A DNA stretch of 64,000 nucleotides from Denitrobacterium detoxificans (GCF_015062615.1 NZ_SUUH01000006.1:83327-147326); one strand, 5' to 3'; positions 26,212 to 34,897 are shown, numbered from the stretch's first letter. Made by a program: numbers and translations. The notes: generated from the letters alone by a model not told the origin.

Positions 26212-27132
26212 GTGGCTCGCTTCGAATCGACGCGCCAGCTCATTGGCAATACCCCTATTGTTCGACTGAACAACGTCGACGTCCCCGAAGGCGTCCAGCT
26301 CTACGCGAAGCTCGAGCTGTGGAACCCGAGCGGTTCCACGAAGGACCGCATTGGTCTGGCCATGTTGGACAATGCCGAGCGCGAGGGGCGCATTGCCCCT
26401 GGTGCGGCCATCGTGGAGGCTACGGCGGGCAATACTGGCCTGGGCATTGCATATGCGGCGCTCAATCGCGGATACAAGGTAATTCTGGTCATTCCCACGA
26501 AGTTTTCCCTGGAAAAGCAGGTGCTTTGCCGTGCGCTCGGTGCCGAAATCGTATCTACGCCGCGCGAAGAGGGCATGCTCGGCGCGGAAAAGCGCGCCCG
26601 CGAGCTGCGTGACAGCATCCCTGGGGCCATCTCGCTGGAGCAGTTCCGCAACATGAGCAACCCCCGTGCGCACTACGAGACGACGGGCCCCGAGATCTGG
26701 CGCGACATGGAAGGCCAGATTGACTACGTCGTGGCTGGTGCGGGCAGCGGCGGCACGTATTCGGGCGTACTGCGCTACCTGAAGGAGCAGAACCCGAACA
26801 TCAAGGGCGTGCTGGCTGACCCCATTGGCTCCACGATTGGCGGCGGCGAGCATGGCGACTACGACATCGAGGGCATCGGCAACGACTTCGTGGCCGACAC
26901 CATGGACATGAGCCTGGTCGACGAGGTGGTGAAGGTATCGGACGACGATGCCTTCAGGGCTACGAGGATTCTGGCGGCTCGCGAGGGCATCTTCGCAGGG
27001 TCGTCCTCGGGCGCGGCGCTGGCTGCCTCTCTGGCATTCGCGAAGCGCGGCGTGTCGGGCAACATCGTTACGATCTTCCCCGACCGCGGCGATCGGTACT
27101 TCACCTCGAACTTGTACGCGCCGTTTGAATAA
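26212..27132 (+). CDS. mccA: Cystathionine beta-synthase/cysteine synthase-type enzyme (MccA-like)
   Basis: This 306-residue fold-type II PLP enzyme has its PLP lysine in NPSGSTKDR (Lys44) and the substrate loop EATAGNTG in place of the EPTSGNTG of CysK. That change marks O-acetylserine-dependent cystathionine beta-synthases (MccA) and CBS proteins. There is no C-terminal CBS regulatory domain. The GTG start at 26212 overlaps the mccB end region and uses the GGAGG at its 3' end. With mccB it forms the two-step reverse transsulfuration route from homocysteine to cysteine. Confidence 0.87.
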   Translation: MARFESTRQLIGNTPIVRLNNVDVPEGVQLYAKLELWNPSGSTKDRIGLAMLDNAEREGRIAPGAAIVEATAGNTGLGIAYAALNRGYKVILVIPTKFSLEKQVLCRALGAEIVSTPREEGMLGAEKRARELRDSIPGAISLEQFRNMSNPRAHYETTGPEIWRDMEGQIDYVVAGAGSGGTYSGVLRYLKEQNPNIKGVLADPIGSTIGGGEHGDYDIEGIGNDFVADTMDMSLVDEVVKVSDDDAFRATRILAAREGIFAGSSSGAALAASLAFAKRGVSGNIVTIFPDRGDRYFTSNLYAPFE

Positions 27133-27155
27133 GGCATGTGGCGCGTGCGTTTGAA

Positions 27156-27186
27156 GGCCCTGGAGCAGGTTGCTCCAGGGCCTTTT
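27156..27186 (+). terminator. Terminator of the mcc operon
   Basis: A 12-bp stem (GGCCCTGGAGCA / TGCTCCAGGGCC) with a 3-nt loop is followed by TTTT. It starts 24 bp past the mccA stop. Confidence 0.88.
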
Positions 27187-27415
27187 GTGCTGTTCGTGGC
27201 GGACGTTTTGCAGTCCCTATCTCCGATTGGCCATTTGGTTTTTGCCGCTCTCCATGCGGTTCTGACCTACGTCGAGGCTTGGGGCCGACGCTGGCCTTCG
27301 GCCGGTTTGAAAGAGCGCTTTGCGCTGGCTATGCGCGGGCACAAGAAGGGCCGCCTGCTGGAAGGAGACGAGAAGACTTTTGCAGGCGGCCTGTATGGAG
27401 AAGGCGATATGGAAT
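27187..27415. other. Intergenic stretch with no supported gene
   Basis: Between the mcc terminator and the cysK terminator I see no convincing gene. A frame that begins before the mcc terminator and runs through this stretch has no family resemblance and would start by reading through the terminator stem. Confidence 0.5.
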
Positions 27416-27437
27416 AGGGGGCGAGGGTTCGCCCCCT
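27416..27437 (-). terminator. Hairpin after cysK
   Basis: The inverted repeat AGGGGGCGA / TCGCCCCCT with a short loop lies 11 bp past the minus-strand cysK stop. The downstream T-tract is short. Confidence 0.6.
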
Positions 27438-27447
27438 AAGCGAGAGA

Positions 27448-28377
27448 CTAGAAGTTGAAGAGTGCGGTGGAGAGGTAGCGTTCGCCCGTGTCAGGCAGAA
27501 TGGCCACGATGAGCTTTCCGGCGTTTTCGGGGCGCTCCGCGAGTTTGCGAGCGGCCGCCACGGCTGCGCCGGAAGAAATGCCTACGAGCAGGCCGTCTTT
27601 GGCGGCCAGTTCGCGGCCCGCCTCGAAGGCCTCTTCGTCTTCGATGGCGATAACCTCATCGTAGATGGCAGTATCAAGCGTTTCGGGAACGAAGCCCGCG
27701 CCAATGCCCTGGATCTTATGAGCGCCTGCATGGCCCTCGGAAAGGACGGGGGAACCCGCGGGCTCTACGGCTACGACCTGCACGTTGGGGTTCTGCTCCT
27801 TCAGGAACGCGCCCGTACCGGAAACGGTACCGCCCGTGCCCACGCCTGCAACCAGGATGTCGACCTTGCCCTCGGTGGCTTCCCAGATTTCGGGGCCCGT
27901 CGTGGCCTTGTGGATGGCGGGGTTAGCGGGGTTGGTGAACTGGCTGGGGATGAGGGAGTTCTCGATTTCCTCGGCGAGCTCCTTCGCCTTGGCGATAGCG
28001 CCCTTCATGCCGTCAGCACCCTTGGTGAGCACCAGCTCGGCGCCGTAGGTCTTCATGAGGTTGCGGCGCTCGACCGACATGGTCTCGGGCATGGTGATGA
28101 TGATGCGATTGCCGCGTGCGGCAGCCAGGGCGGATAGGCCGATGCCGGTGTTGCCGCTGGTGGGCTCAATAATAACGGTATCGCTATTCAGCTTGCCTGC
28201 TTCTTCGGCGGCGTCGAGCATGGCCTTGGCGATGCGGTCCTTCACGGAGCCTGCGGGGTTGAAGGCCTCTACCTTGCCCACGATGCGCGCGTTCAGGTCG
28301 TGGTTTGCCTCGTAGTGGGTGAGCTCTACGAGAGGGGTCTGGCCGATGAGTTCGGATACGCTTGCGTGAATGGTCAT
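27448..28377 (-). CDS. cysK: Cysteine synthase A (O-acetylserine sulfhydrylase)
   Basis: This 309-residue PLP enzyme forms cysteine from O-acetylserine and sulfide. It has the PLP lysine in FNPAGSVKDRIA (Lys46), the substrate loop EPTSGNTGIGL, and a phosphate-binding GVGTGGTVSG. The length is standard for CysK. The ATG at 28377 has AAAGAGAG upstream; a 21-residue upstream extension is unsupported. It is convergent with the mcc operon and divergent from the metQNI-type operon. The dyad at 28443 sits in its promoter region, suggesting cysteine- or sulfide-dependent control. Confidence 0.95.
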   Translation of the reverse strand: MTIHASVSELIGQTPLVELTHYEANHDLNARIVGKVEAFNPAGSVKDRIAKAMLDAAEEAGKLNSDTVIIEPTSGNTGIGLSALAAARGNRIIITMPETMSVERRNLMKTYGAELVLTKGADGMKGAIAKAKELAEEIENSLIPSQFTNPANPAIHKATTGPEIWEATEGKVDILVAGVGTGGTVSGTGAFLKEQNPNVQVVAVEPAGSPVLSEGHAGAHKIQGIGAGFVPETLDTAIYDEVIAIEDEEAFEAGRELAAKDGLLVGISSGAAVAAARKLAERPENAGKLIVAILPDTGERYLSTALFNF

Positions 28378-28442
28378 TTCAGCTTCTCTCTTTGTCCAAT
28401 GGAGCAGGTGAATGTCGTGCTCCGTAACCTGTTTGCACAAAT

Positions 28443-28459
28443 CCTAGCGAAACACTAGG
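28443..28459. promoter_or_regulatory. Sulfur-regulon dyad CCTAG-N7-CTAGG (site B)
   Basis: CCTAG CGAAACA CTAGG followed by AATAAA lies 66 bp upstream of the cysK start. A 10-bp palindrome TTATCGATAA lies at 28478-28487, and the same TTATCGATAA (within a shared 12-mer) recurs at 33544. Confidence 0.7.
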
Positions 28460-28563
28460 AATAAAGCAATACGTAAATTATCGATAACGGGTCATGGGTT
28501 TTCGCGATGCCGTGCTTTTTGGGGTCATCGAAGCTGCCAAATAGCCGCGCTGTGGCTATAAGT

Positions 28564-28580
28564 CCTGGTAGATTGCTAGG
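28564..28580. promoter_or_regulatory. Sulfur-regulon dyad (site C) before metQNI-type operon
   Basis: CCTGG TAGATTG CTAGG followed by AATAAT lies just downstream of a TATAAG -10-like box (28557-28562), so it would cover the transcription start. The leader of about 190 bp before metQ shows no recognisable riboswitch. Confidence 0.6.
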
Positions 28581-28769
28581 AATAATCATGTTTGGAAAAA
28601 CCGATAGCCAACTGCCTAAAACGGGTGGAATCAAATCCCTTGATGGCTGCATGCCGTGCAGCGTAATATGCCGCACCAACACAAAACGCCGCTCCGTTCA
28701 GGGCGGTGGACGGGAGGTTGGCCTGCGGGGTTAGCTCTACGGGCAAGCGAAAAACGAAGGAGATATACC

Positions 28770-29672
28770 ATGGCACAGGAAAAGAAATTCAAACGTCTGG
28801 GGGCTGCTATTGCGGTGCTCTCCCTTGCGGCGGTAGCGGCATTTGGCCTTGCGAGCTGCGCTGGTTCCAGCCAGGCGAGCACGACGGACGCGCAGAGCGA
28901 AGCGGGCGATTGCTGCGGATCGGGCGCTGAAGCGGAATCGACCACCATCACGGTTGCTGCAAGCCCCACGCCTCACGCCGAGATTCTCAATGACGTGGTT
29001 GCGCCCCTGCTGGCCAAGGAAGGCATCGAGCTGAAGGTTATCGAGTTTAACGATTACGTGCAGCTCAACACGGCTACTGAAAACAAGGAAGTCAATGCGA
29101 ACTTCTTCCAGCATCAGCCGTACCTCGATTCGTTCAACGAGGAAAATGGCACGCATCTCGCGAGCGTGGTTGCCGTTCACTACGAGCCCTTCGGCCTGTA
29201 TGCTGGCAAGACCGCATCGCTTGCCGACCTGCCTGATGGCGCAACGGTGGCCATCCCCAATGACACCACCAACGAGGCCCGCGCCTTGCTGCTCCTCGAG
29301 CAGGAGGGCTTGATCGAAGTCAGCGATTCCGCTGGCATCGCCGCAACGCCGAACGACATCGTATCTAACCCCAAGAACCTCCAGTTCGTTGAGCTCGAAG
29401 CGGCTCTAATCCCGCGATCCCTCCAGGATGTCAACATTGCGGCCATCAATGCAAACTACGCAGTTGAAGCGGGCCTTACTCCCTCCAAGGATGCTCTTGC
29501 TCTGGAAGACGCGAGCGGCGACGCTGCCAAGACCTACGCCAACGTTCTGGTGACCAAGGAATGCTGCACGAATAGCGAATCCATCCAGAAGCTGGCTGCG
29601 GCCCTCACTTCCCAGGAAGTAAAGGATTACATCGAAACGCACTATCAGGGCGCGGTCGAGGCAATCTTCTAA
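28770..29672 (+). CDS. metQ: MetQ/NlpA-type substrate-binding lipoprotein
   Basis: This 300-residue NlpA-family lipoprotein feeds an ABC importer for methionine or a related sulfur amino acid. The signal peptide ends in GLASC (Cys30). The mature part has ASPTPHAEIL, NANFFQHQPYLDSF and PNDTTNEARALLLLE, all typical of MetQ. Two vicinal cysteine pairs (GDCCGSG near residue 47 and KECCTNS near residue 265) are unusual in MetQ proteins and might bind a thiol or metal. The ATG has AAGGAGATATACC upstream. It is followed by metN- and metI-like genes. Confidence 0.9.
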   Translation: MAQEKKFKRLGAAIAVLSLAAVAAFGLASCAGSSQASTTDAQSEAGDCCGSGAEAESTTITVAASPTPHAEILNDVVAPLLAKEGIELKVIEFNDYVQLNTATENKEVNANFFQHQPYLDSFNEENGTHLASVVAVHYEPFGLYAGKTASLADLPDGATVAIPNDTTNEARALLLLEQEGLIEVSDSAGIAATPNDIVSNPKNLQFVELEAALIPRSLQDVNIAAINANYAVEAGLTPSKDALALEDASGDAAKTYANVLVTKECCTNSESIQKLAAALTSQEVKDYIETHYQGAVEAIF

Positions 29673-29741
29673 GCAAGTCGGCAAGCCTAGTCGAGCGGGG
29701 TGCCTTCGGGTGTCCCGCTCTTGCGTTGAAAGGCGGAAACG

Positions 29742-30527
29742 ATGATTGAACTGCGTGGCGTGTCGAAGACGTACGAGGCGCGCGGAGAATCGCATACGGC
29801 GCTGAGCGATATCAGCCTTACGATAGAAGAGGGCGATATCTTCGGCATTATCGGCGAGTCCGGGGCGGGGAAGTCGACGCTCGTGCGCTGCATAAACTTG
29901 CTGGAGCGCCCCACGAGCGGAAGCGTCGTGGTGAATGGCAAGGACGTGACCTCGTTTCGGGGGTCCGACTTGCGGGTGCTTCGTTCGCAGGTGGGGATGA
30001 TCTTTCAGAATTTCGGCTTGTTCCAGCAGCGTACGGCCTTGCATAACATCACGTTTCCCCTGGAATTACGCGGGGTCTCGAAGGGTGACGCCCTTGCGCG
30101 TGCGCATGAGCTGCTGAGCGTGGTGGGCCTTTCTGACAAGGGGCATCGCTATCCGAGCGAGCTTTCCGGTGGACAGCAGCAGCGCGTGGCCATCGCGCGT
30201 GCGTTGGCGAACGAGCCGCGCGTGATCCTATGCGACGAGGCCACGAGCGCTCTCGATTCGCGAACCACCGTGCAGATTTTGGACCTGCTGCGTGACATCA
30301 AGGGCCGACTGGGAGTGACCATCGTGCTCATTACGCATTCTTTGCAGGTCGCCCAGCATATTTGCAACAAGGTAGCTGTTCTCGATAGCGGTCGCGTCGT
30401 GGAGCAGGGCGAAACGGCGCAGGTATTCGAGCATCCCCAGAGCGAGGTAACGCGCGAGTTGCTGTCCCATGGAGCGAGCATTCGGCGTGCTCAGGCGGCA
30501 GACGGCCAGAATGGGGAGGTGGCCTAA
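29742..30527 (+). CDS. metN: MetN-type ABC transporter ATP-binding protein
   Basis: This 261-residue ATPase energises the importer. Walker A is GESGAGKST, the signature LSGGQQQRVAIARAL, and Walker B VILCDEATSALD, with LITHSLQ containing the switch histidine. MetN proteins are commonly about 340 residues, because a C-terminal NIL domain binds methionine and shuts down transport. This protein ends shortly after the nucleotide-binding domain, so that feedback site is absent. The stop overlaps the metI start by one base. It belongs to the metQNI-type operon. Confidence 0.9.
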   Translation: MIELRGVSKTYEARGESHTALSDISLTIEEGDIFGIIGESGAGKSTLVRCINLLERPTSGSVVVNGKDVTSFRGSDLRVLRSQVGMIFQNFGLFQQRTALHNITFPLELRGVSKGDALARAHELLSVVGLSDKGHRYPSELSGGQQQRVAIARALANEPRVILCDEATSALDSRTTVQILDLLRDIKGRLGVTIVLITHSLQVAQHICNKVAVLDSGRVVEQGETAQVFEHPQSEVTRELLSHGASIRRAQAADGQNGEVA

Positions 30528-31198
30528 TGGATTGGCTAACGAGCTTCTTCTCGCAATATGGCGCGCTACTTGCGCAGGGCACGTGGGACACGATTGTCAT
30601 GACGGTCGCGTCATGCGCGTTTGCCTACCTCATCGGCCTGCCCATGGGCGTGGCGTTCTGCGTAACCGCGCAGAATGGCCTGCATCCTCATCGAAGCGTG
30701 AATGCGGTCCTTGGTTGCATCATCAATATCGGCCGTTCGATTCCTTTCATTATCTTGCTGGTGGCCATCATTCCCTTCACGCGCTTCGTGGCGGGTACGT
30801 CCCTGGGTGTCCCGGGCGCAATCGTCCCGCTTACGCTTTCGGCGGCACCCTTCGTGGCGCGCATCGTGGAACAGAGTCTGGCGGAAGTTGATGCGAGTCT
30901 CATCGAGGCCGCTCAGGCGTTCGGGGCGAGTACGTTCCAGATTATCGTGAAGGTGTTGCTGCGGGAATCGCTGCCCTCATTGGTGCGCGGCGTGTCCATT
31001 ACGCTCGTTAACCTGTTTGGCTATTCCGCAATTGCCGGCACGGTTGGCGCTGGTGGGCTGGGCGATATCGCCATTCGCTATGGCTACCAGCGATGGCAGG
31101 CGGATGTCATGGTCGTCGCAGTTGTGCTGTGCGTCGTGCTTGTGCAGATTGCGCAGTCGGCGGGCGATCATCTGGCCAAGCGCATCGATCATCGATAG
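30527..31198 (+). CDS. metI: MetI-type ABC transporter permease
   Basis: This 223-residue permease has five or six helices and the ABC coupling segment EAAQAFGASTFQIIVKVLL (about residues 126-144), as in MetI. Opening motifs QGTWDTIVMTVASCAFAYLI and SVNAVLGCIINIGRSIPFII are also MetI-like. Its ATG overlaps the metN stop (TAATG). With MetQ and MetN it forms a complete importer for methionine, or possibly for cysteine or a derivative, given the surrounding genes. Confidence 0.9.
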   Translation: MDWLTSFFSQYGALLAQGTWDTIVMTVASCAFAYLIGLPMGVAFCVTAQNGLHPHRSVNAVLGCIINIGRSIPFIILLVAIIPFTRFVAGTSLGVPGAIVPLTLSAAPFVARIVEQSLAEVDASLIEAAQAFGASTFQIIVKVLLRESLPSLVRGVSITLVNLFGYSAIAGTVGAGGLGDIAIRYGYQRWQADVMVVAVVLCVVLVQIAQSAGDHLAKRIDHR

Positions 31199-31416
31199 CG
31201 TATTCGAGTGGGCCTGCATGGGGAGGGCGTGTGATTCCTGCGTTTGGTGGGTATCGAACAGGTTTCAAGTCGTTGTACCCCCACGTTGACCATCTATGCT
31301 TCTCTTTGCGCAATGAGCGGCGAGTCGCTTGAAGCGTAACGCGCATGTGCAATAGTGAATGGTGGGCCATCCGTTGACGGGTCCTCGCCGGCATCTATAA
31401 TGGCGAAATACCAATT

Positions 31417-31435
31417 CCTAGTGCGAGGGTGGAAT
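31417..31435. promoter_or_regulatory. Variant sulfur-regulon site (site E) before the ligase fusion
   Basis: ATTCCTAG-N6-GGTGG-AATTT occurs at about 31414-31437. It matches the second suf site (39968-39990, ATTCCTAG-N6-GGTGG-TATTT) better than it matches the symmetric dyad. It lies 30-40 bp before the start codon. Confidence 0.45.
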
Positions 31436-31460
31436 TTAATCCGCGTTTGAGGTGGAACCG

Positions 31461-33476
31461 TTGGAGAGCAAGATAGATTTTCGTAAGGTGAATCGCGACA
31501 AGCTCGTCGCATTCTTCAAGTCGGGCGAGAAGTTCAGCCAGAACATGGGCTTCGAGCTCGAGCATATTGTCGTCCGTCGCGACGGTTCGCCGGTGTCGTA
31601 TTCCGAACCGGGCGGCATTCGCGACGTGCTTTCCCGCATGGCCCCGCAGTACGACCACGTGTCGTACGAGGGCGATAACATCGTGGGACTGCAGCGTGCG
31701 GGCGTGGCCATTAGCACCGAACCGGCGGGTCAGATCGAGATTTCCGCGGGCCCGTTTAGCCATGTTACGGAAATCGACCGCGCGTATTTGGACTTCCGCA
31801 ACGACCTAGACCCCATCTTGAAGGAATTTGGCCTGGTAACGCCCATGCTGGGCTACCATCCTACGGCTCGGGCACGCGACTTGGAACTCATTCCGAAGTT
31901 CCGCTATAGCTGCATGACCGACTTCCTGGGGAAGCAGTCGCCCGATGCCATCTGCATGATGCGCGGGTCTTCCTCGCTGCAGATCTCCATCGACTTCGAA
32001 AGCGAAGGCGATGCCATGCGCAAGCTGCGCCTGGCGGAAATCATCAGCCCTATTCTTGCGCTCATCTGCGACAACTCGCCTGTCTACGAGGGCCAGGAAG
32101 CCAAGGGCAATATGGCGCGCACGCGCATGTGGGGCTCCATGAAGGAAGACCGAGTGGGCGTCATTCCCGGCTCACTGAAGCGCGGGTACTCTTTCGGTGA
32201 CTATGCCGACTACATCCTTTCCCGCCAGGCCATTCTTGCTCCTGGCGAGACGGAGGGCGAGCCGTGGCGCTACGTGGGCGAAACGACGTTCGACGAGCTG
32301 TACGCCGACCGCGAGATGACCGATGCGGAAATGGAGCACGCGCTTTCCATGGTGTGGCCCGATGTGCGCCTGAAGAACTTCGTCGAAATTCGCCCCGCCG
32401 ACGCCATGCCCATCGAATATGCGCTGGCCTACGCCGTGCTCGTGCGCTCGCTGTTCTATAGCCGTCGCACGCTCGACGTGCTCGACGCCCTGTTCGAAAG
32501 CGTGGACGAGGGGCACGTTGCCGCGGCGAAGCGCGATCTGATCGAGTTTGGCTACGGTGCGGAAATCTACGGGCGCTCCGCGGAATACTGGGCCGACCTG
32601 TTGCTGGTGCTTGCTTCGGGTACGTTGCGTCCGGGCGAAGCCGAATACCTGGAGCCCATCGCCTCCATGGTGAAGCACCGTTTCACGCTCGCCGAAGTGT
32701 GGCCGCGTCTGATGGAAAAGCGCAACGGCATGCCTGCCGGCTCGCCGAATGCGCCGGTCATTGGCGTGGTTCCCCGGTACGATTTCGAATGGACGGGTCT
32801 GGCCGTTTCCGATGGGTATCTAAGCGGCTTGCTGGAAATGGGCGCCATTCCCATCGTGCTTCCCGCAACGGCCGATCCTGCGAATATCGCGCGGCTCGTG
32901 GATTCGTGCGATGGATTCCTCATTCCCGGTGGCCAGGATATCGATCCTGCCAGGTATGGGCGCCGTCGCGAAGTACATACGCACCGTTCGGCTACGGCGC
33001 GCGACGCCATGGAAGATGCCCTGGTGCGCGCCATCATTGCGGCCGACAAGCCCCTTCTGGGCATTTGCCGCGGCATGCAGTCGATCAACGTGGCGCTCGG
33101 TGGTACCTTGCGCCAGGACGTGCGCGACGAGAGCGCGCGTTGCGAGCCTTCGCACGTGCAACATCGTCCGTATACGCTTCCCGCCCATATGGTGGAACTT
33201 GCGGAAGACTCGCAGCTGGCCGAATACGTGGGAGCCACGCGCTTGGGCGTAAACACCATTCATCACCAGAGCGTCGACGAAGTGGGCGAGGGTTTGGTCG
33301 TGAATGCGGTTTCCCCCGAAGATGGCATCGTCGAGGGCATCGAGATGCCGGGCAAGCGCTTTGTGGTGGGCGTGCAGTGGCATCCCGAGCACATGTGGCG
33401 CGAGCGCCCGCACTCCAAGCGTCTCTTCAAGGCCTTCGTAGACGCAGCCGCCGAAGTCCGTGCGGAACGCGGTTAA
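31461..33476 (+). CDS. Glutamate-cysteine ligase (GCS2) fused to a class I glutamine-amidotransferase-type hydrolase
   Basis: This protein of about 671 residues joins two enzymes. Residues ~1-425 are a GCS2-type gamma-glutamate-cysteine ligase (NMGFELEHIVV, STEPAGQIEIS, RGSSSLQISIDF). Residues ~435-665 are a Peptidase C26/PuuD-like domain that hydrolyses gamma-glutamyl bonds, with the nucleophile in LLGICRGMQS and the His-Glu pair in VQWHPEHM. Both catalytic sets look intact. The TTG at 31461 follows GAGGTGG; a GTG at 31452 is the alternative. A gamma-glutamyl thiol product is inferred. No gshB is present in the window. A strong terminator follows. Confidence 0.88.
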   Translation: MESKIDFRKVNRDKLVAFFKSGEKFSQNMGFELEHIVVRRDGSPVSYSEPGGIRDVLSRMAPQYDHVSYEGDNIVGLQRAGVAISTEPAGQIEISAGPFSHVTEIDRAYLDFRNDLDPILKEFGLVTPMLGYHPTARARDLELIPKFRYSCMTDFLGKQSPDAICMMRGSSSLQISIDFESEGDAMRKLRLAEIISPILALICDNSPVYEGQEAKGNMARTRMWGSMKEDRVGVIPGSLKRGYSFGDYADYILSRQAILAPGETEGEPWRYVGETTFDELYADREMTDAEMEHALSMVWPDVRLKNFVEIRPADAMPIEYALAYAVLVRSLFYSRRTLDVLDALFESVDEGHVAAAKRDLIEFGYGAEIYGRSAEYWADLLLVLASGTLRPGEAEYLEPIASMVKHRFTLAEVWPRLMEKRNGMPAGSPNAPVIGVVPRYDFEWTGLAVSDGYLSGLLEMGAIPIVLPATADPANIARLVDSCDGFLIPGGQDIDPARYGRRREVHTHRSATARDAMEDALVRAIIAADKPLLGICRGMQSINVALGGTLRQDVRDESARCEPSHVQHRPYTLPAHMVELAEDSQLAEYVGATRLGVNTIHHQSVDEVGEGLVVNAVSPEDGIVEGIEMPGKRFVVGVQWHPEHMWRERPHSKRLFKAFVDAAAEVRAERG

Positions 33477-33554
33477 GGGGTCTTCACTCATCGAAAATGA
33501 AGAAATCTTGCGCGGAGTGGCGTGAAATAGCCGGCTAGCGTGATTATCGATAAC

Positions 33555-33596
33555 GCTCTGACCTGGGGGTTTCCCGAGCCCGGGTCAGAGCTTTTT
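33555..33596 (+). terminator. Terminator of the ligase fusion gene
   Basis: GCTCTGACC (33555-33563) pairs with GGTCAGAGC (33583-33591), then TTTTT. The loop contains a further GGG/CCC pairing. TTATCGATAACG immediately precedes it. Confidence 0.88.
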
Positions 33597-33772
33597 CTAT
33601 GCCCTAGAGCGCATTGTATGCGTGTCATCTGGGCAAATGCCGACTTTGACAGCTTATATCGCTTTCGGCGATAACGCGCCATCGCTGCAATGCGTCGCAA
33701 AATACCTGTTCGGCGCCTTCCGATGATGCTGTAATAGCGCCCAGCAACAGACACATCTCAAGGGAGGCTACT

Positions 33773-34888
33773 ATGGCACAGGAAGCAACGGCGTATAGCC
33801 GACGCTCGTTTCTCAAGGGTTCGCTGATTGGCGCAGGCGCGCTCGCCGCGTTTGGCGTGGTGGGCTGCTCTTCTGGCTCGCAGGAATCTTCGTCGGGCAA
33901 GGAAATCAAGTACGACATCACGGTTGGCCACCTTAATTCGACGGCCCATTTGCTGGCATTCGTCGCCAAGGAGGAGGGCTTCTTCGCGGAAGAGGGCATC
34001 AACGCCACGCTCACGCAGTTCTCCAGCCAGAGCGAGCTGGTGAGCGGCCTGGAATCGAACAAGCTGCAATTCGTTTTCCTGGGTAGCGTTCCCACGCTGG
34101 TGAATCAGTCTTCGGGCCACGACATCTCGATCTTCGGTGGCGCCATGTCCAATGGTCACGGCTACGTGATCAAGAGCAAGTACACGGAAGGCCTTTCCAG
34201 CTGGGACGTAACCATCCTGAAGGGGAAGAACGTCGCCGTTCCCCGCACCACCGTACAGGAGCTCGAGCTGTATCAGCTGCTTGCATCCAAGGGCCTCACG
34301 TATGGTGAGGGCGATGGCTACGATGTGCACATCGTGCTCTTCGATAGCCAGAAGGATGCCTACAACGCATTCTCCAACGATACGATCGACGCGGTTTCGT
34401 GCTATTCGCCCTACACGTCGGTTGCCGTGGCGGCGGGCCATTCTATCGTGTTCAAGTGCTCCGATGAAGAGCTGTTCAAGAATCAGCCGTGCTGCCGCCA
34501 GGTGGCGCTCACGAGCGCGCTGAAGGAAAACCACGACCTGTACGTCGCTTCCGAGCGTGCCCTCATCAAGGCGTATGCGTTCTACAAAAACGAAGCTAAC
34601 AAGCAGAAGACGATCGCGGACGTAAAGACGTACATCGACATTCCCGAGGACGAAATCGAGTACGAGGTGTTCACGCCCGACTACTGCGATTCGAACCCCG
34701 ACCCCGACTACCAGGCCACGCTGGAGCTGAAGAACAGCGCTGCTGACTTTGGCTACCTGCAGGACTTCGACCTTGAAGAGCTCTATAACCTGGACATTTA
34801 CGATCAGGCGCTGGGCGAACTCGAGAAGGAAGACCCGGACAACACGTACTACAAGTCCCTGCGTGAGCATTTCGATAAGTATCAATAG
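33773..34888 (+). CDS. Tat-type substrate-binding lipoprotein of a sulfonate/taurine/nitrate ABC importer
   Basis: This 371-residue protein has a twin-arginine signal (SRRSFLKGSLIGAG, RR at 10-11) and a lipobox VVGC (Cys32). The mature part resembles SsuA/TauA/NrtA (NMT1-like) binding proteins: VGHLNSTAHLLAFVAKEEGFF, GLESNKLQFVFLGSVPTL, VPRTTVQELELYQLLASKG. Tat export of an ABC binding protein implies folding before export, possibly with a cofactor or metal. It is followed by an ATPase and a permease gene. The ligand is probably a sulfonate or other organosulfur compound, judged by context only. Confidence 0.87.
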   Translation: MAQEATAYSRRSFLKGSLIGAGALAAFGVVGCSSGSQESSSGKEIKYDITVGHLNSTAHLLAFVAKEEGFFAEEGINATLTQFSSQSELVSGLESNKLQFVFLGSVPTLVNQSSGHDISIFGGAMSNGHGYVIKSKYTEGLSSWDVTILKGKNVAVPRTTVQELELYQLLASKGLTYGEGDGYDVHIVLFDSQKDAYNAFSNDTIDAVSCYSPYTSVAVAAGHSIVFKCSDEELFKNQPCCRQVALTSALKENHDLYVASERALIKAYAFYKNEANKQKTIADVKTYIDIPEDEIEYEVFTPDYCDSNPDPDYQATLELKNSAADFGYLQDFDLEELYNLDIYDQALGELEKEDPDNTYYKSLREHFDKYQ

Positions 34889-34897
34889 GAGGATCTG

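Noticed and set aside
27136..27417. Open frame between mccA and cysK
   Set aside because: It begins inside the terminator region of the mcc operon, has no ribosome binding site and no family resemblance.
28581..28769. Leader of metQ considered as a SAM or S-box riboswitch
   Set aside because: No conserved core or stem pattern of the known SAM or S-box riboswitches could be recognised by eye.
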